DNA of 64,000 nucleotides from Bacteroidota bacterium (GCA_023429135.1 JAEYWD010000125.1:35037-99036); one strand, 5' to 3'; shown: positions 52,516 to 62,138, counted from the stretch's first letter. Notes: generated by a model from the letters alone, not told the origin. A program made the numbers and translations.

Positions 52516-52584
52516 GGCAATTGGTTTTTAGTAGTAAAGCAGCTATTTAAAGCAAAAAACAGGAAGGCAATGATTATAATGCAG

Positions 52585-52621
52585 ATTGTCACCTGTCCGG
52601 CATAACCATACAGGTGACAAT
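52585..52621. other. Hairpin between the small exported protein and adhesin genes
   Basis: An 11-bp perfect inverted repeat, ATTGTCACCTG and CAGGTGACAAT, with a 15-nt loop. There is no T run on the strand of the genes, so it is not a standard terminator. Confidence 0.5.
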
Positions 52622-52642
52622 TATTATATTATTATCTTTTAG

Positions 52643-52912
52643 CTATTTACACTCATAGGTCGGAACAATTTTAGTGGAAGATCCGGAAATAGTCATGGTT
52701 TTAGATTTCACATTACCGTTACTTTCCAATTCGTAGCTATATGCAGTGACTAATGTTAATGCAACCGGTAATGTGGCAGTCAGGGTCGATTTCTTAACAA
52801 GGTTTTTACATGGTTTCCCATAAAAGCTTAATGATAAGTCGTAGGTATTCCTTTTAATAAAGCAAAAGAGAAATGCAATAAAAGTCAGAAATGCAGATAA
52901 TTTAAGTTTCAT
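52643..52912 (-). CDS. Small hypothetical exported protein
   Basis: 89 residues from the ATG at 52912 (MKLKLSAFLTFIAFLFCF), which puts a hydrophobic signal or anchor at the N-terminus; a start 27 nt further upstream is less likely. The rest is a short beta-type sequence with two cysteines (KPCKNLVKKS; PTYECK at the end). No family is recognised. Confidence 0.55.
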   Translation of the reverse strand: MKLKLSAFLTFIAFLFCFIKRNTYDLSLSFYGKPCKNLVKKSTLTATLPVALTLVTAYSYELESNGNVKSKTMTISGSSTKIVPTYECK

Positions 52913-53135
52913 GTCAGGTTTGGCAAAATATAAAACCAAAATTAATTTGCAATTTCTGGTTATCTATCCCCTAAAAAGGGTAATTTAAAACTGAAAGCTC
53001 TTACTAACTATCTGGATTAACGAATTGCAACAGAAATAAAATCACTTATTACTCCTTTAATTGAATAATAAGAGTGTAAGTAAAAAGCGCTCAAGTAAGA
53101 TCTTCATTTGAGCACTTTAAGTTGAAAACTTTTAT

Positions 53136-54563
53136 TTAATTTACCGGAATTAATCTTAAAATCTTACCCGGGTTTTCAATTGAAACATATACCAGCCCAT
53201 CGGGCCCCATTACGACATTGCGTACTCTGCCAATATCTTCGAGAAGTTTCTCACGTTTTACTACCGAACGATCTTTTAAAACTACCCGCTCCAGATATTT
53301 AAAACTCAAGGAACCTACAAGAATATTATTCTCCCAGTTTTTATAACGGTTACCGGTCACAAATGTCATCCCGCAGGGACCAATAGAAGGTATCCAGTAG
53401 TGCACCGGTTGTTCCATTCCTTCCTTTTCCTTCAGCTCGGTTAATATAGTACCATCGTAGTTTATACCATACGAAATTACCGGCCAACCATAATTCAGAC
53501 CCGGTTTTACCAGGTTCAGTTCGTCGCCGCCTTTGGGACCATGTTCGGTTTCCCATAATTCGCCTGTTACAGGATGAAAAACATTACCCTGCGGATTGCG
53601 GTGGCCATAACTCCATATGGATGGCAAAGCTCCGGTTGTTTTAACAAAAGGGTTATCCTTCGGTATCGAACCATCGTCGTTAATTCTATGAATTTTACCG
53701 TTTGTATTATCAAGCTTCTGCGGAAAATCAAAATGTTGTCCACGATCTCCAATCCCAAAAAACAATTTACCATTTTTATCGAAAGCCAGTTTGCAACCAA
53801 AATGGTGTCCTCTGTCATTTTCGGGTGTTCCTTTAAAAATAACCTCCTGATTAACCAGCTTGTTTCCCTGAAGTTTAGCCCTCATTATGGCAGTGTTGCC
53901 AATCCGTTTTTTGCTTTCGGTATTTAAGGCTGAATATGAAAAGTAAATCCATCCATTGCTCTTGTAATTAGGATGCAGGCACAAATCCAGCAATCCTCCC
54001 TGACCAAAGGCCATAATCGGCGGAAGACCTTCAATAGGCTGTGAAAGTTTTCCTTTTGAAAAAAGCAGTAATTTACCTTCACGTTCTGATATCAACATAT
54101 CCCCATTAGGCAGAAATGCCAGCCCCCAGGGTACTTTCAACCCCGACACCACTGTATCGACAACAAAGCGTTGGTCGTCCGACTTTATAACTTCACCTGC
54201 TGTAACTGCAGGTTTTAATTCTTTCTTATTCTCAGGAATTCCTTTTTTTACGTAAGCTGCAAGAGCTTCTATTTCCGCATCTGTAAAAGTCTTTTGAAAC
54301 GATGGCATCCCAATATCTTCAATTCCATATTTAATGCTCTTCACAACCGAGGCATTCCCTTTCTCGTCCATCCATGCTTTGGCAGCAAATTTCTCCAGAT
54401 TCTGACCATGACATCCGGCACAATAGTTTTGATAATTTACTGCCGCTGTGTTCTGCCCCGAATGTCCAATCGTTTCCGGGACACTTTTTGAAGAACGCAA
54501 GCCCAAAAGTGAAATGCCCGCGAATATCAATAAGCTAATTGAAAGAGCTGTAAAATATTTCAT
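53136..54563 (-). CDS. Cytochrome c / PQQ-type sugar dehydrogenase fusion
   Basis: 475 residues: signal peptide, then a class I cytochrome c domain (about 40-115; haem motif CAGCH near 48-52, distal Met in IGMPSFQKTF), then a six-bladed propeller of the glucose/sorbosone dehydrogenase (GSDH) family (about 135-475: VVSGLKVPWGLAFLPNGDMLISEREG, GGLLDLCLHPNYKSNGWIYFSYS, WSYGHRNPQG, ETEHGPKGGDELN, GPDGLVYVSIENPGKILRL). It would oxidise a sugar in the periplasm with PQQ and pass electrons to its own haem, so it needs a respiratory acceptor. Monocistronic. Confidence 0.9.
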   Translation of the reverse strand: MKYFTALSISLLIFAGISLLGLRSSKSVPETIGHSGQNTAAVNYQNYCAGCHGQNLEKFAAKAWMDEKGNASVVKSIKYGIEDIGMPSFQKTFTDAEIEALAAYVKKGIPENKKELKPAVTAGEVIKSDDQRFVVDTVVSGLKVPWGLAFLPNGDMLISEREGKLLLFSKGKLSQPIEGLPPIMAFGQGGLLDLCLHPNYKSNGWIYFSYSALNTESKKRIGNTAIMRAKLQGNKLVNQEVIFKGTPENDRGHHFGCKLAFDKNGKLFFGIGDRGQHFDFPQKLDNTNGKIHRINDDGSIPKDNPFVKTTGALPSIWSYGHRNPQGNVFHPVTGELWETEHGPKGGDELNLVKPGLNYGWPVISYGINYDGTILTELKEKEGMEQPVHYWIPSIGPCGMTFVTGNRYKNWENNILVGSLSFKYLERVVLKDRSVVKREKLLEDIGRVRNVVMGPDGLVYVSIENPGKILRLIPVN

Positions 54564-54793
54564 ATCAAAATTTATAATGGTTTTAGGCTGTTGTATAAGT
54601 ATAATTCTTAACTATTTATGATAAACAGTAAAGTATGAATAAATGTTTTAAGAAAAGTTCTTTATGGAAAATTGATTTAAAATTAAAAAAATGAATAATG
54701 TGATCAAAATTACTATGTTAACAGTCATTTTAATTACAAATATTTATTAAATTTCAACTGATGGTTTGAGCTTTGTATGGTAAGCTATTTAAT

Positions 54794-56278
54794 ATGAATA
54801 ACGAGATCCGCTATTTAAAAATTATTTACTCTTTATTTCTGTTGGGGTTAACACTAATTATTTCAATTTCATGGTATTGGAATTATAAGAGAGTAAAAGA
54901 AAATGCTGTTGAGTTTGCTAAAATTGAAGCATCGGCAAGTTTTAATAAAGATTTGTTATACAGGCGTTGGGCCTCGATGCATGGAGGTGTCTACGTTCCA
55001 ATCTCCGAAACAACTCCTCCAAACCCCAGCCTCATTTACATAAAAAACAGAGACATTAAAGCCGACAACGGAATAACTTATACGCTAGTAAATCCGGCCT
55101 ATATGACAAGGCAGGTTCACGAAATAGCAAAAATCCAGTATGGAGTTAGAGGGCATATTACCAGTTTAAATCCTATTCGAACGTTAAACAAGCCCGATCC
55201 TTGGGAAACCAAAGCTTTACATCTTTTTGAAAAAGGAGAAAAAGAATTTTCTTCAATTGAAACAATTGATAGTTCCGAGTTCTTAAGATATATGAAAGCG
55301 ATGATTACGGAAGAGTCCTGTCTCAAATGTCACGCACACCAGGGATATAAAATTGGTGATGTCAGAGGAGGAATAAGCGTTTCGGTACCAATGGAAAAAT
55401 ACAATGACATTTGTAAAGCAGAGGTTAATATTTCGTCTGTATCTCACCTGATCATTTTTTTAATTTCATTATCTCTTAGTCTTTGGGCGTATCGGAGATT
55501 ATTAAAAGAAATGCATATCCGAAACGAAATTCAGCAAAAACTACAACAAAGTGAGGCTATACTTCAAAAACAAAACAATGAATATGCTTTGTTAAACGAA
55601 GAATACAAAAAACAAAACACCGAATTAATTAATGCTAAATGCTTGGCTGAAGAAAGTGACAAATTAAAAACTGCTTTTATTCAGAATATATCGCACGAAA
55701 TCAGAACGCCAATGAATTCAATTATTGGCTTCTCCGAACTTATTGATGATCCGGCACTGCCTATAGAAAAACGACATCGTTTTGTAGATATTATTATAAA
55801 CAGCACCAAGCAGTTATTAGCAATTGTTAATAACATACTCACCATTTCGGCCCTGGATAAAAACCAGGAAACTGTCGAAAACGATAAATTTTTCCTGAAC
55901 AGCTTACTCGACGATTTGCTTATTGTTTTCAACCAAAAAGCAGTTAATACAAATACTAAACTTAAAAAAACCGAAGGACTCCTTCTTGAAGACTCAGAAA
56001 TAATAACCGATCAGACAAAACTAACTCAAATACTTACCAACTTAATTTCGAATGCTCTTAAATTTACACCCCAAGGCGTTATCGAATTCGGATATACAGT
56101 TATAGGCAATGAATTAGAGTTTTTTGTTAAAGACAACGGTATAGGCATAAAGAAAGAACATCAGACATTAATTTTTGAACGTTTCAGGCAGGCCGATGTA
56201 ACCATTGGAAAAAAATATGGAGGTAACGGACTCGGGTTGTCAATATCGAAAGGATTTGTGGAAATGATGGGGGGGTAA
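54794..56278 (+). CDS. Haem-binding DUF3365 sensor histidine kinase, frameshifted near the C-terminus
   Basis: From the ATG at 54794. One membrane helix (about 10-30) leads to a periplasmic Tll0287-like/DUF3365 domain with a c-type haem motif CLKCH at 176-180, then a second helix (about 213-232), a coiled coil, HisKA with His near 301 (SHEIRTPMNSIIGFSEL), and HATPase_c (N, G1, G2 boxes: LISNALKFTP, KDNGIGIKKE, GGNGLGLSISKGFVEMMGG). The frame then stops. Removing one G from the run at 56269-56275 restores KMWVESELGKGATFKFTLPY and a stop at 56354, the normal end of the family. It probably senses redox state or NO. Confidence 0.85.
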   Translation: MNNEIRYLKIIYSLFLLGLTLIISISWYWNYKRVKENAVEFAKIEASASFNKDLLYRRWASMHGGVYVPISETTPPNPSLIYIKNRDIKADNGITYTLVNPAYMTRQVHEIAKIQYGVRGHITSLNPIRTLNKPDPWETKALHLFEKGEKEFSSIETIDSSEFLRYMKAMITEESCLKCHAHQGYKIGDVRGGISVSVPMEKYNDICKAEVNISSVSHLIIFLISLSLSLWAYRRLLKEMHIRNEIQQKLQQSEAILQKQNNEYALLNEEYKKQNTELINAKCLAEESDKLKTAFIQNISHEIRTPMNSIIGFSELIDDPALPIEKRHRFVDIIINSTKQLLAIVNNILTISALDKNQETVENDKFFLNSLLDDLLIVFNQKAVNTNTKLKKTEGLLLEDSEIITDQTKLTQILTNLISNALKFTPQGVIEFGYTVIGNELEFFVKDNGIGIKKEHQTLIFERFRQADVTIGKKYGGNGLGLSISKGFVEMMGG

Positions 56279-56413
56279 GATGTGGGTAGAATCGGAACTT
56301 GGTAAGGGGGCAACTTTTAAATTTACACTGCCTTATAAAAAAGACATTCAATAAGATAAATTTGTATTTTAGCATCAAAAATGAAGAAACCTAAATAAGC
56401 TACCTGACTATCA

Positions 56414-58768
56414 ATGAAAAACTTTTTGACTCTTCTTATCTTCATTTTTTGTTTTGGAGCAAGCTCCTCTCAAACCTCATCATATAATGTACTATATATA
56501 AATTCTTACAGTGTTGGTTATTCCTGGTCCGACAGTATATTTAACGGAATCGCGACAGCTTTGCATAACCAGAATATGAATCTTTATATCGAAAGCCTCG
56601 ATGCTAAAAGATTTGGTCAGCAGAAATTTGATATTTTTTACAAATTTTTTGAGAATAAATACTCAGGAATAAAATTCGATATTATTATTACCAGCGATAA
56701 CGATGCTTTAGACTTTGTTCAACATTACGAAAAACAGCTTTTCAATAAAATACCTGTAGTTTTTTGTGGAATTTCCAATCCTGAGGATTACAAAATTGAT
56801 GGAACCGATAAGTTTGGAATTATTGAGAGTGATAATCCCGATGAATATGTTCCTGTATTGCTCCGCCTTTTACCGAAAACAAAGAGTATACTTTTTATCA
56901 ACGACAATTCAACCTCGGGTTTAATAAAATTGAAAAGGATTGAACAAGCCAGAAAATTAAATCCAACACTTACCATAAATGTTATCTCCGAAATCGACAC
57001 CGACGAAATTGTTAAAGTTATTGAAAGCGGAAAACAGGGCGACATTGTTTACGTTGCCGGTGCAAATATTGATAAATACGGAAATTTTATCGATGTTGAT
57101 CAATTCTTCCAGGAAATCGCTGAAGTTTCCACGAAACCAGTGTTTGGCAACAGCGAAAATTTAATAGAACGAAAATTTGTTGGGGGTATTGCCAACCGGG
57201 GATTTACACAGGGGTATGAAGCAGGTTTACTCGCTTTAAGGCTGCTCAGAGATTCTACAAGGATTGGTATAAAGCAAATTAATAAAGTAAATGACGAGTA
57301 TATTTTCGATTACCAACAGCTCAAAAAATATGGAATCGAAGAAAAAAATATGCCGCCTCATTCAAGAATAGTGAATAAACCCATTGTGGAATATGGCCGG
57401 TATATTGCTTTGCTTCTGCTTGCAGTATTTGTTCTCACCTTAATCATTGTTGTGTTAATAATCTTAAACCGCAAAAGGCTCGTTGCAGAAAAAAAGGTAA
57501 AAGAACAACTAAATATTATAAACGAACGGAATAACCTTCTGGAGGAGTCGTATACCCAGTTGAGCGATCTGAACTGCGAATTAGAGGAAGCAAACGCTCA
57601 ACTGATGAACATGAACTCTACGTTGGAAGAAGCTAAGAAAAAGGCGGAAGAGTCAGAAAAACTGAAATCTTCTTTTCTGGCCAATCTTTCGCACGAAATC
57701 CGTACCCCTCTTAATGCAATTCTTGGTTTTTCAGCATTGCTAACAGAATCGAGAATCGCTGAAAAAAACAAAAAGACCTATTCGGAAATCATTCAATCCA
57801 ACAGTGAATCGCTCTTAGTTTTGATTGATGATATTCTTGATTTCTCAAGAATTGAAGCAGAACAGGTAAAAGTGCAGATTGAACCTCTTTATGTAAACCA
57901 GGTATTCGCCGAACTTTTCGATTTCTTTCAACAAAAAACAAACGAAAACCTAAAACTGATATTTACCAAACCTCCCCTTGATACGGAAGTTATTATAAAT
58001 ACCGACAAAATCCGTTTCAAACAGATAATTAGCAATTTGCTTACAAATGCCTTTAAATTTACCGAAAAAGGAAGTATTGAAATGGGCTATGAGCTTATAA
58101 ACAGCCATGAGATAAAATTCTTTGTTAAGGATACCGGAATAGGTATCGATCCCAAGTTTCACAAAACAGTTTTCGAACGTTTCCGCAAGCTGGATGAAGA
58201 ACAGGAACGATTTTATTCGGGTAGTGGTTTAGGTTTGGCTATATGTAAAAAACTCAGCGAACTGCTTGGTGGCCGAATATGGGTGGAAGGCAATATTGGA
58301 GAAGGTGCCCGGTTTTACTTTGTTCATCCGGATTATTCTTTACTGAGAAATATTAAGGAACAAAAAAGCACCAATAAGCAAAGGACTGACTACGACTGGA
58401 AAAACAAAAAGATAGCCATTGCCGAAGATGAAGAAAACAACTATCTTCTTCTTGAAAGGGTTATAGGCAAATATGGGGCTGAAGTTAAATGGTTCCGCGA
58501 CGGCGAGGAAATAGTAAATTATTTTTCAGGATTAAAAGAGAATGATATAGATTTGGTAATGATGGACATAAAAATGCCTGTTATGGATGGTTACGAAGCT
58601 CTAGAAAAAATCAGGGCTTTATTTCCCGGCATTATAGTAATTGCACAAACGGCCCATGCAATGAACGAAGAAACCGTGACCATCAAAAAGAAAGGCTTTA
58701 ACGATTATCTTACTAAACCCATAAATATAGAAAGCCTCCGTGAAAAACTGAATAAATACCTTTTTTAA
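56414..58768 (+). CDS. Hybrid sensor kinase with ABC-substrate-binding-like sensor domain
   Basis: 784 residues. Signal (MKNFLTLLIFIFCFGASS), periplasmic ABC_sub_bind-type domain (about 25-310, YNVLYINSYSVGYSWSDSIFNGI ... VFCGISNPEDYK), membrane helix (YIALLLLAVFVLTLIIVVLIIL, near 330), coiled coil, HisKA with His 427 (LSHEIRTPLNAILGF), HATPase_c (LLTNAFKFTEKGSIEMGYE, KDTGIGIDPKF, GSGLGLAICKKL) and a receiver with Asp 718 (VMMDIKMPVMDGYEAL). It follows the frameshifted kinase by 60 bp; the two may sense in parallel. No output gene is adjacent; the lone receiver at 34585 is similar. Confidence 0.92.
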   Translation: MKNFLTLLIFIFCFGASSSQTSSYNVLYINSYSVGYSWSDSIFNGIATALHNQNMNLYIESLDAKRFGQQKFDIFYKFFENKYSGIKFDIIITSDNDALDFVQHYEKQLFNKIPVVFCGISNPEDYKIDGTDKFGIIESDNPDEYVPVLLRLLPKTKSILFINDNSTSGLIKLKRIEQARKLNPTLTINVISEIDTDEIVKVIESGKQGDIVYVAGANIDKYGNFIDVDQFFQEIAEVSTKPVFGNSENLIERKFVGGIANRGFTQGYEAGLLALRLLRDSTRIGIKQINKVNDEYIFDYQQLKKYGIEEKNMPPHSRIVNKPIVEYGRYIALLLLAVFVLTLIIVVLIILNRKRLVAEKKVKEQLNIINERNNLLEESYTQLSDLNCELEEANAQLMNMNSTLEEAKKKAEESEKLKSSFLANLSHEIRTPLNAILGFSALLTESRIAEKNKKTYSEIIQSNSESLLVLIDDILDFSRIEAEQVKVQIEPLYVNQVFAELFDFFQQKTNENLKLIFTKPPLDTEVIINTDKIRFKQIISNLLTNAFKFTEKGSIEMGYELINSHEIKFFVKDTGIGIDPKFHKTVFERFRKLDEEQERFYSGSGLGLAICKKLSELLGGRIWVEGNIGEGARFYFVHPDYSLLRNIKEQKSTNKQRTDYDWKNKKIAIAEDEENNYLLLERVIGKYGAEVKWFRDGEEIVNYFSGLKENDIDLVMMDIKMPVMDGYEALEKIRALFPGIIVIAQTAHAMNEETVTIKKKGFNDYLTKPINIESLREKLNKYLF

Positions 58769-58790
58769 ATTTTCGTAACTCTACGGTTCG

Positions 58791-60923
58791 CTACTTCATT
58801 TCACTCTCCTTCATCGATAGCTGAATTCTTTTACGTGCGGCATCAACTTCAAGAACTTTTACCGTTACATGCTGGTGTAACTTAACCACATCGGCAGGAT
58901 TACTTATAAACTTATCGGCCAGGTGCGAAATATGCACCAACCCGTCCTGTTTAACTCCAATATCCACAAAAGCGCCGAAATTGGTAATATTGGTAACAAT
59001 GCCCGGCAATACCATGCCCGGTTTTACATCGGCAATTGAATGCACCTGATCGGAGAATTCAAAAACCTTGATCAGCGACCGCGGATCTCTTCCGGGTTTG
59101 GCAAGTTCCTGCATAATATCGTTCAGGGTTGGAAGTCCAACCTTATCGCTCACGTATTTCTTCAGATCGACTTTTTTGCGCAGCTCTTCCTTTTGAAGCA
59201 GATCGTTAACGGTAGCCTGCATATCTTCGGCAATCTGTTCAACCAACTGGTAACTTTCGGGGTGAACAGCACTGTTGTCGAGCGGGTTTTTAGCATCGGG
59301 AATACGGAGGAAGCCGGCAGATTGTTCATAGGCTTTGTCGCCTAAACGTGGAACCTTCTTCAAATCCTTCCTTGCCTGAAAAGGACCGTTCTTTGCGCGG
59401 AAATCCACAATATTCTGAGCGAGGGTGGGTCCAAGGCCCGAAACATAAGTGAGCAGGTGTTTACTGGCTGTATTGATATTCACTCCAACCATGTTTACAC
59501 AACTTTCCACAACCTGATCGAGACTTTTTTTGAGTTTACCCTGATCCACATCGTGCTGGTACTGACCAACGCCGATGGATTTCGGATCTATTTTTACAAG
59601 CTCGGCCAGCGGATCCATCAACCGGCGGCCAATGGAAACAGCACCCCGAACGGTGACATCGAACTGCGGAAACTCCTCTCGCGCAACTGTCGATGCTGAA
59701 TATATGGATGCTCCTGCCTCGCTTACCATATACACCTGCACATCGCGCTCAAAACGTACTTTATTTATAAAATGCTCCGTTTCGCGGCTGGCAGTTCCAT
59801 TACCAATGGCAATGGCATCTATTTTATAAATACTTACAAGGTTGGTAATTTTTTTCGAAGCCTGAACCGTTTCACTCTGCGGAGGATGTGGATAAATGGT
59901 TTCGTTATGGATCAAATTACCCTGCGAATCGAGGCATACTACTTTACATCCGGTTCTGAATCCCGGATCCAAGGCCATAACATTCTTTTTACCCAGGGGC
60001 GACGAAAGTAATAACTGCCTTAAGTTTTCGGCAAAAACTTTAATCGCTTCTTCATCAGCTTTTTCTTTTGAAACACCTTTAAATTCAGTTTCGATGCTCG
60101 GGCCGAGTAAACGCTTGTACGAGTCGGTTATAGCTTTGTAAACCAATTCGGCGGAAGCATTATTGGCTTTTATAAATTGATTTTCGAGAATCTCAAGCGC
60201 TTTCTCCTGATCGGGCTCTATGGTGACCTTGAGAAAACCTTCCTCCTCTCCTCTCCTTATCGCAAGCAAACGGTGCGAGGGACAACGTTTCAACGGTTCC
60301 GAAAATTCGAAGTAATCCTTGTATTTGATACCTTCTTCTTCTTTACCTTTTACAAGTTTGGAGCTGATAGTAGCTTCGCGCCCGAAAAGTCGGCGGATAT
60401 TATCGCGGGCTTTCAGGTCCTCGTTCACCCATTCGGCAATAATATCGCTGGCTCCCTGCAATGCATCCTCAGTATCCTCAACTTTGTCGTTCAGGTACTT
60501 TTCGGCAAGTAAATGAATGTCTTTCGTTTGTTGCTTAAAAAGAGCCTCGGCCAACGGTTCCAGTCCTTTCTCGCGGGCAATGCTTGCCTTGGTTTTGCGC
60601 TTTTGTTTATAGGGAAGGTAAAGATCCTCGAGCTCTGTAATTACCCAGGTATTTTCAAGTTTGGCCCTCAGTTCATCGGTCATCTTTCCCTGCTCTTCGA
60701 TTGAACTGATTATCGATTCCCTTCTTTTTACAACCTCCTGAAGTTTTTCGTACTGCTCTTTTATGGCCAGCACCTGCACTTCGTCCAGCATACCGGTGGC
60801 TTCTTTCCGGTAACGGCTGATAAACGGTACCGTCGCATCCTGATCCAGTAACTGAATTGTATTTTTAACCTGCCACGATTTTATATTGAGGCTGGCACTG
60901 ATGAGTTCGATAAACTTTTCCAT
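58791..60923 (-). CDS. tex: Tex-family S1 RNA-binding transcription accessory protein
   Basis: 710 residues from the ATG at 60923 (MEKFIELISASLNIKSWQV), the conserved Tex start; an in-frame start 78 nt upstream would read through repeat H2 and is rejected. Domains: N-terminal helical Tex region (about 1-200), YqgF-like RNase-H-fold (VMALDPGFRTGCKVVCLDSQGN), helix-hairpin-helix (MVGVNINTASKHLLTYVSGLGPTLAQNIVDFR, KDLKKVPRLG), and a C-terminal S1 domain (GMVLPGIVTNITNFGAFVDIGVKQDGLVHISHLAD). It is a nucleic-acid-binding transcription factor, 63 bp after ppnP. Confidence 0.95.
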   Translation of the reverse strand: MEKFIELISASLNIKSWQVKNTIQLLDQDATVPFISRYRKEATGMLDEVQVLAIKEQYEKLQEVVKRRESIISSIEEQGKMTDELRAKLENTWVITELEDLYLPYKQKRKTKASIAREKGLEPLAEALFKQQTKDIHLLAEKYLNDKVEDTEDALQGASDIIAEWVNEDLKARDNIRRLFGREATISSKLVKGKEEEGIKYKDYFEFSEPLKRCPSHRLLAIRRGEEEGFLKVTIEPDQEKALEILENQFIKANNASAELVYKAITDSYKRLLGPSIETEFKGVSKEKADEEAIKVFAENLRQLLLSSPLGKKNVMALDPGFRTGCKVVCLDSQGNLIHNETIYPHPPQSETVQASKKITNLVSIYKIDAIAIGNGTASRETEHFINKVRFERDVQVYMVSEAGASIYSASTVAREEFPQFDVTVRGAVSIGRRLMDPLAELVKIDPKSIGVGQYQHDVDQGKLKKSLDQVVESCVNMVGVNINTASKHLLTYVSGLGPTLAQNIVDFRAKNGPFQARKDLKKVPRLGDKAYEQSAGFLRIPDAKNPLDNSAVHPESYQLVEQIAEDMQATVNDLLQKEELRKKVDLKKYVSDKVGLPTLNDIMQELAKPGRDPRSLIKVFEFSDQVHSIADVKPGMVLPGIVTNITNFGAFVDIGVKQDGLVHISHLADKFISNPADVVKLHQHVTVKVLEVDAARKRIQLSMKESEMK

Positions 60924-60952
60924 GAGAGCTGAAAACTTGATGAATTTTTTGA

Positions 60953-60987
60953 CTTTACTGTGGACAGTGGGCTGTCGGGTGTTGACT
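60953..60987. repeat. Heptanucleotide degenerate repeat H2 between ppnP and tex
   Basis: On the minus strand, starting within the ppnP stop codon: AGTCAAC, ACCCGAC, AGCCCAC, TGTCCAC, AGTAAAG, five 7-bp units of the same AGNC type as repeat H1 at 37245. Confidence 0.65.
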
Positions 60988-61267
60988 ATTTGTACAAACA
61001 AAGGTAAGGAGTGTCCTCAATAGCTTTTACTTTGAATTTAATGTCTTTAGGCACAACAAACGATTCGAACTTTTTATAATCCTTCCACGACGTTTCGCCG
61101 GGAAGCATAACACTTAGTTTGCCCGAAATTACGGTCATAACCTCAACCGTAGAAGTCCCGAATTCGTATTCGCCTGCGGCCATTACACCTATGGTAGCGG
61201 TGCCTTCGGCCGAATCAAGGGCTATTGATTTCACTTTTCCGTCGAAATATTCGTTTGTTTTAAACAT
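60986..61267 (-). CDS. ppnP: Pyrimidine/purine nucleoside phosphorylase PpnP
   Basis: A 93-residue single-cupin protein of the DUF1255/YaiE family, shown in E. coli to phosphorolyse many nucleosides. It starts MFKTNEYFDGKVKSIALDSAEGTATIGVMAAGEYEFGT, has VEVMTVISGKLSVMLPGE in the middle and FVVPKDIKFKVK near the end, at full family length. Its stop codon (60988-60986) opens repeat H2, and tex follows on the same strand. Confidence 0.92.
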   Translation of the reverse strand: MFKTNEYFDGKVKSIALDSAEGTATIGVMAAGEYEFGTSTVEVMTVISGKLSVMLPGETSWKDYKKFESFVVPKDIKFKVKAIEDTPYLCLYK

Positions 61268-61395
61268 GGGTCGATAGTTAAAATTTTACATCCGCAAAAA
61301 TAGAAATATAGAACTACAGGGCAAGCATATTTTAGAAAATCCGACCGCGACAGTTGAAGTTTGTAATAAACAATGCTCTCTTTTAGTGATATAGT

Positions 61396-61497
61396 GGAAA
61401 GAGGCTGTGAGACTTCGACTACAGTATGACTATTATTTGTCATATTGAGCGAAGTCGAAATATGACTGGTAACTGACTTTTCTCACAACCTCTTTCC
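61396..61497. repeat. Nested inverted-repeat element 2 (GAGGCTGTG family)
   Basis: The outer arms GGAAAGAGGCTGTGAGA and TCTCACAACCTCTTTCC pair over 17 bp with one wobble. Inside, ACTTCGACT ... TATGAC faces GTCATATTGAGCGAAGTCGAAAT, the same inner module as element 1 at 16285-16407. Confidence 0.7.
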
Positions 61498-61576
61498 AAA
61501 TATTGATTTATGAAATGAACCCGTACAACCCGGATCCACGCTGGTCTGCATGACTGGCGCCCTTAGGAAATGCGCA

Positions 61577-61786
61577 GCGAATTCTCCCGGTTTGTTAACG
61601 ATCACGTCAGTTTACTCAGCGAGCCCGTACGAACGGTCGGCGAGCGCGTCCGAATGGCCGGCGATCCTGTCCGAACAGTCAGCGAGCGCATCCGAACGGT
61701 CAGCGAGCCTGTCCGAACACCTGGCGAGCCTGTCCGAACGGTTAGCGAGCGTGTCCGAACACCTGGCGAGCGCGTCCGAACGCCTG
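61577..61786. repeat. Tandem array C: ten units of exactly 21 bp
   Basis: Eight clear units start every 21 bp from 61619 to 61766, each opening GCGAGC or GCGATC with TCCGAAC in the middle and CGGTC, ACCTG or similar at the end. Two weaker units keep phase to the left (GCGA at 61577, ACGA at 61598), and one decayed unit follows at 61787. It is very G+C-rich in an A+T-rich region. Because 21 is a multiple of 3 several frames stay open on both strands; I regard it as non-coding. The 870-bp gap from ppnP to the serine hydrolase otherwise holds only element 2 and the left arm at 62037. Confidence 0.85.
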
Positions 61787-62036
61787 GCGAGGCAAATATT
61801 TGAGCGTACCGGCAAAAATCTTACTCACTTTGAAGGGATAGCTGTGAATTCTGGCTAAAATCACTTGCAAACCCAAAGGTTCAATGGCTACTCGTGGGCG
61901 ATAGTTTGGTGATGCTGTTAAATACAGTTGCGGGCAAAAATGCTTAAGTCCGGAACAAGAAGATAAAAATCACTAAAAACGTATCTCCGAATAGTTCTTT
62001 ATGACTTTTTTGTATTTTTAACGAGCTGTTGTATAA

Positions 62037-62112
62037 TTGCAAACGCAGCACTTAATAAAGATATAAGGGATATATCATAAATTGGTGATATATGGATGTT
62101 ATGTGTAATGCC
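62037..62112 (+). repeat. Left boundary arm of a possible gene cassette
   Basis: It holds TTGCAAACGCAGC (62037-62049) and ATGTTATGTGTAATGCC (62096-62112). Both words recur, in the same order on the other strand, at 63534-63588 beyond the serine hydrolase gene. Confidence 0.45.
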
Positions 62113-62138
62113 ATTTGACACTCTTTAATAATTTGACT

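Noticed and set aside
60924..61001. 26-residue N-terminal extension of Tex
   Set aside because: It would be encoded by the heptamer repeat and overlap the ppnP end; the conserved Tex start is the internal ATG at 60923.
61550..61858. Three long open frames across array C, one with heptad-like SERLASV peptides
   Set aside because: A 21-bp repeat keeps any stop-free frame open, and frames on both strands are equally long. There is no signal, conserved domain or convincing ribosome site. I treat the array as non-coding, though a coiled-coil peptide cannot be excluded.
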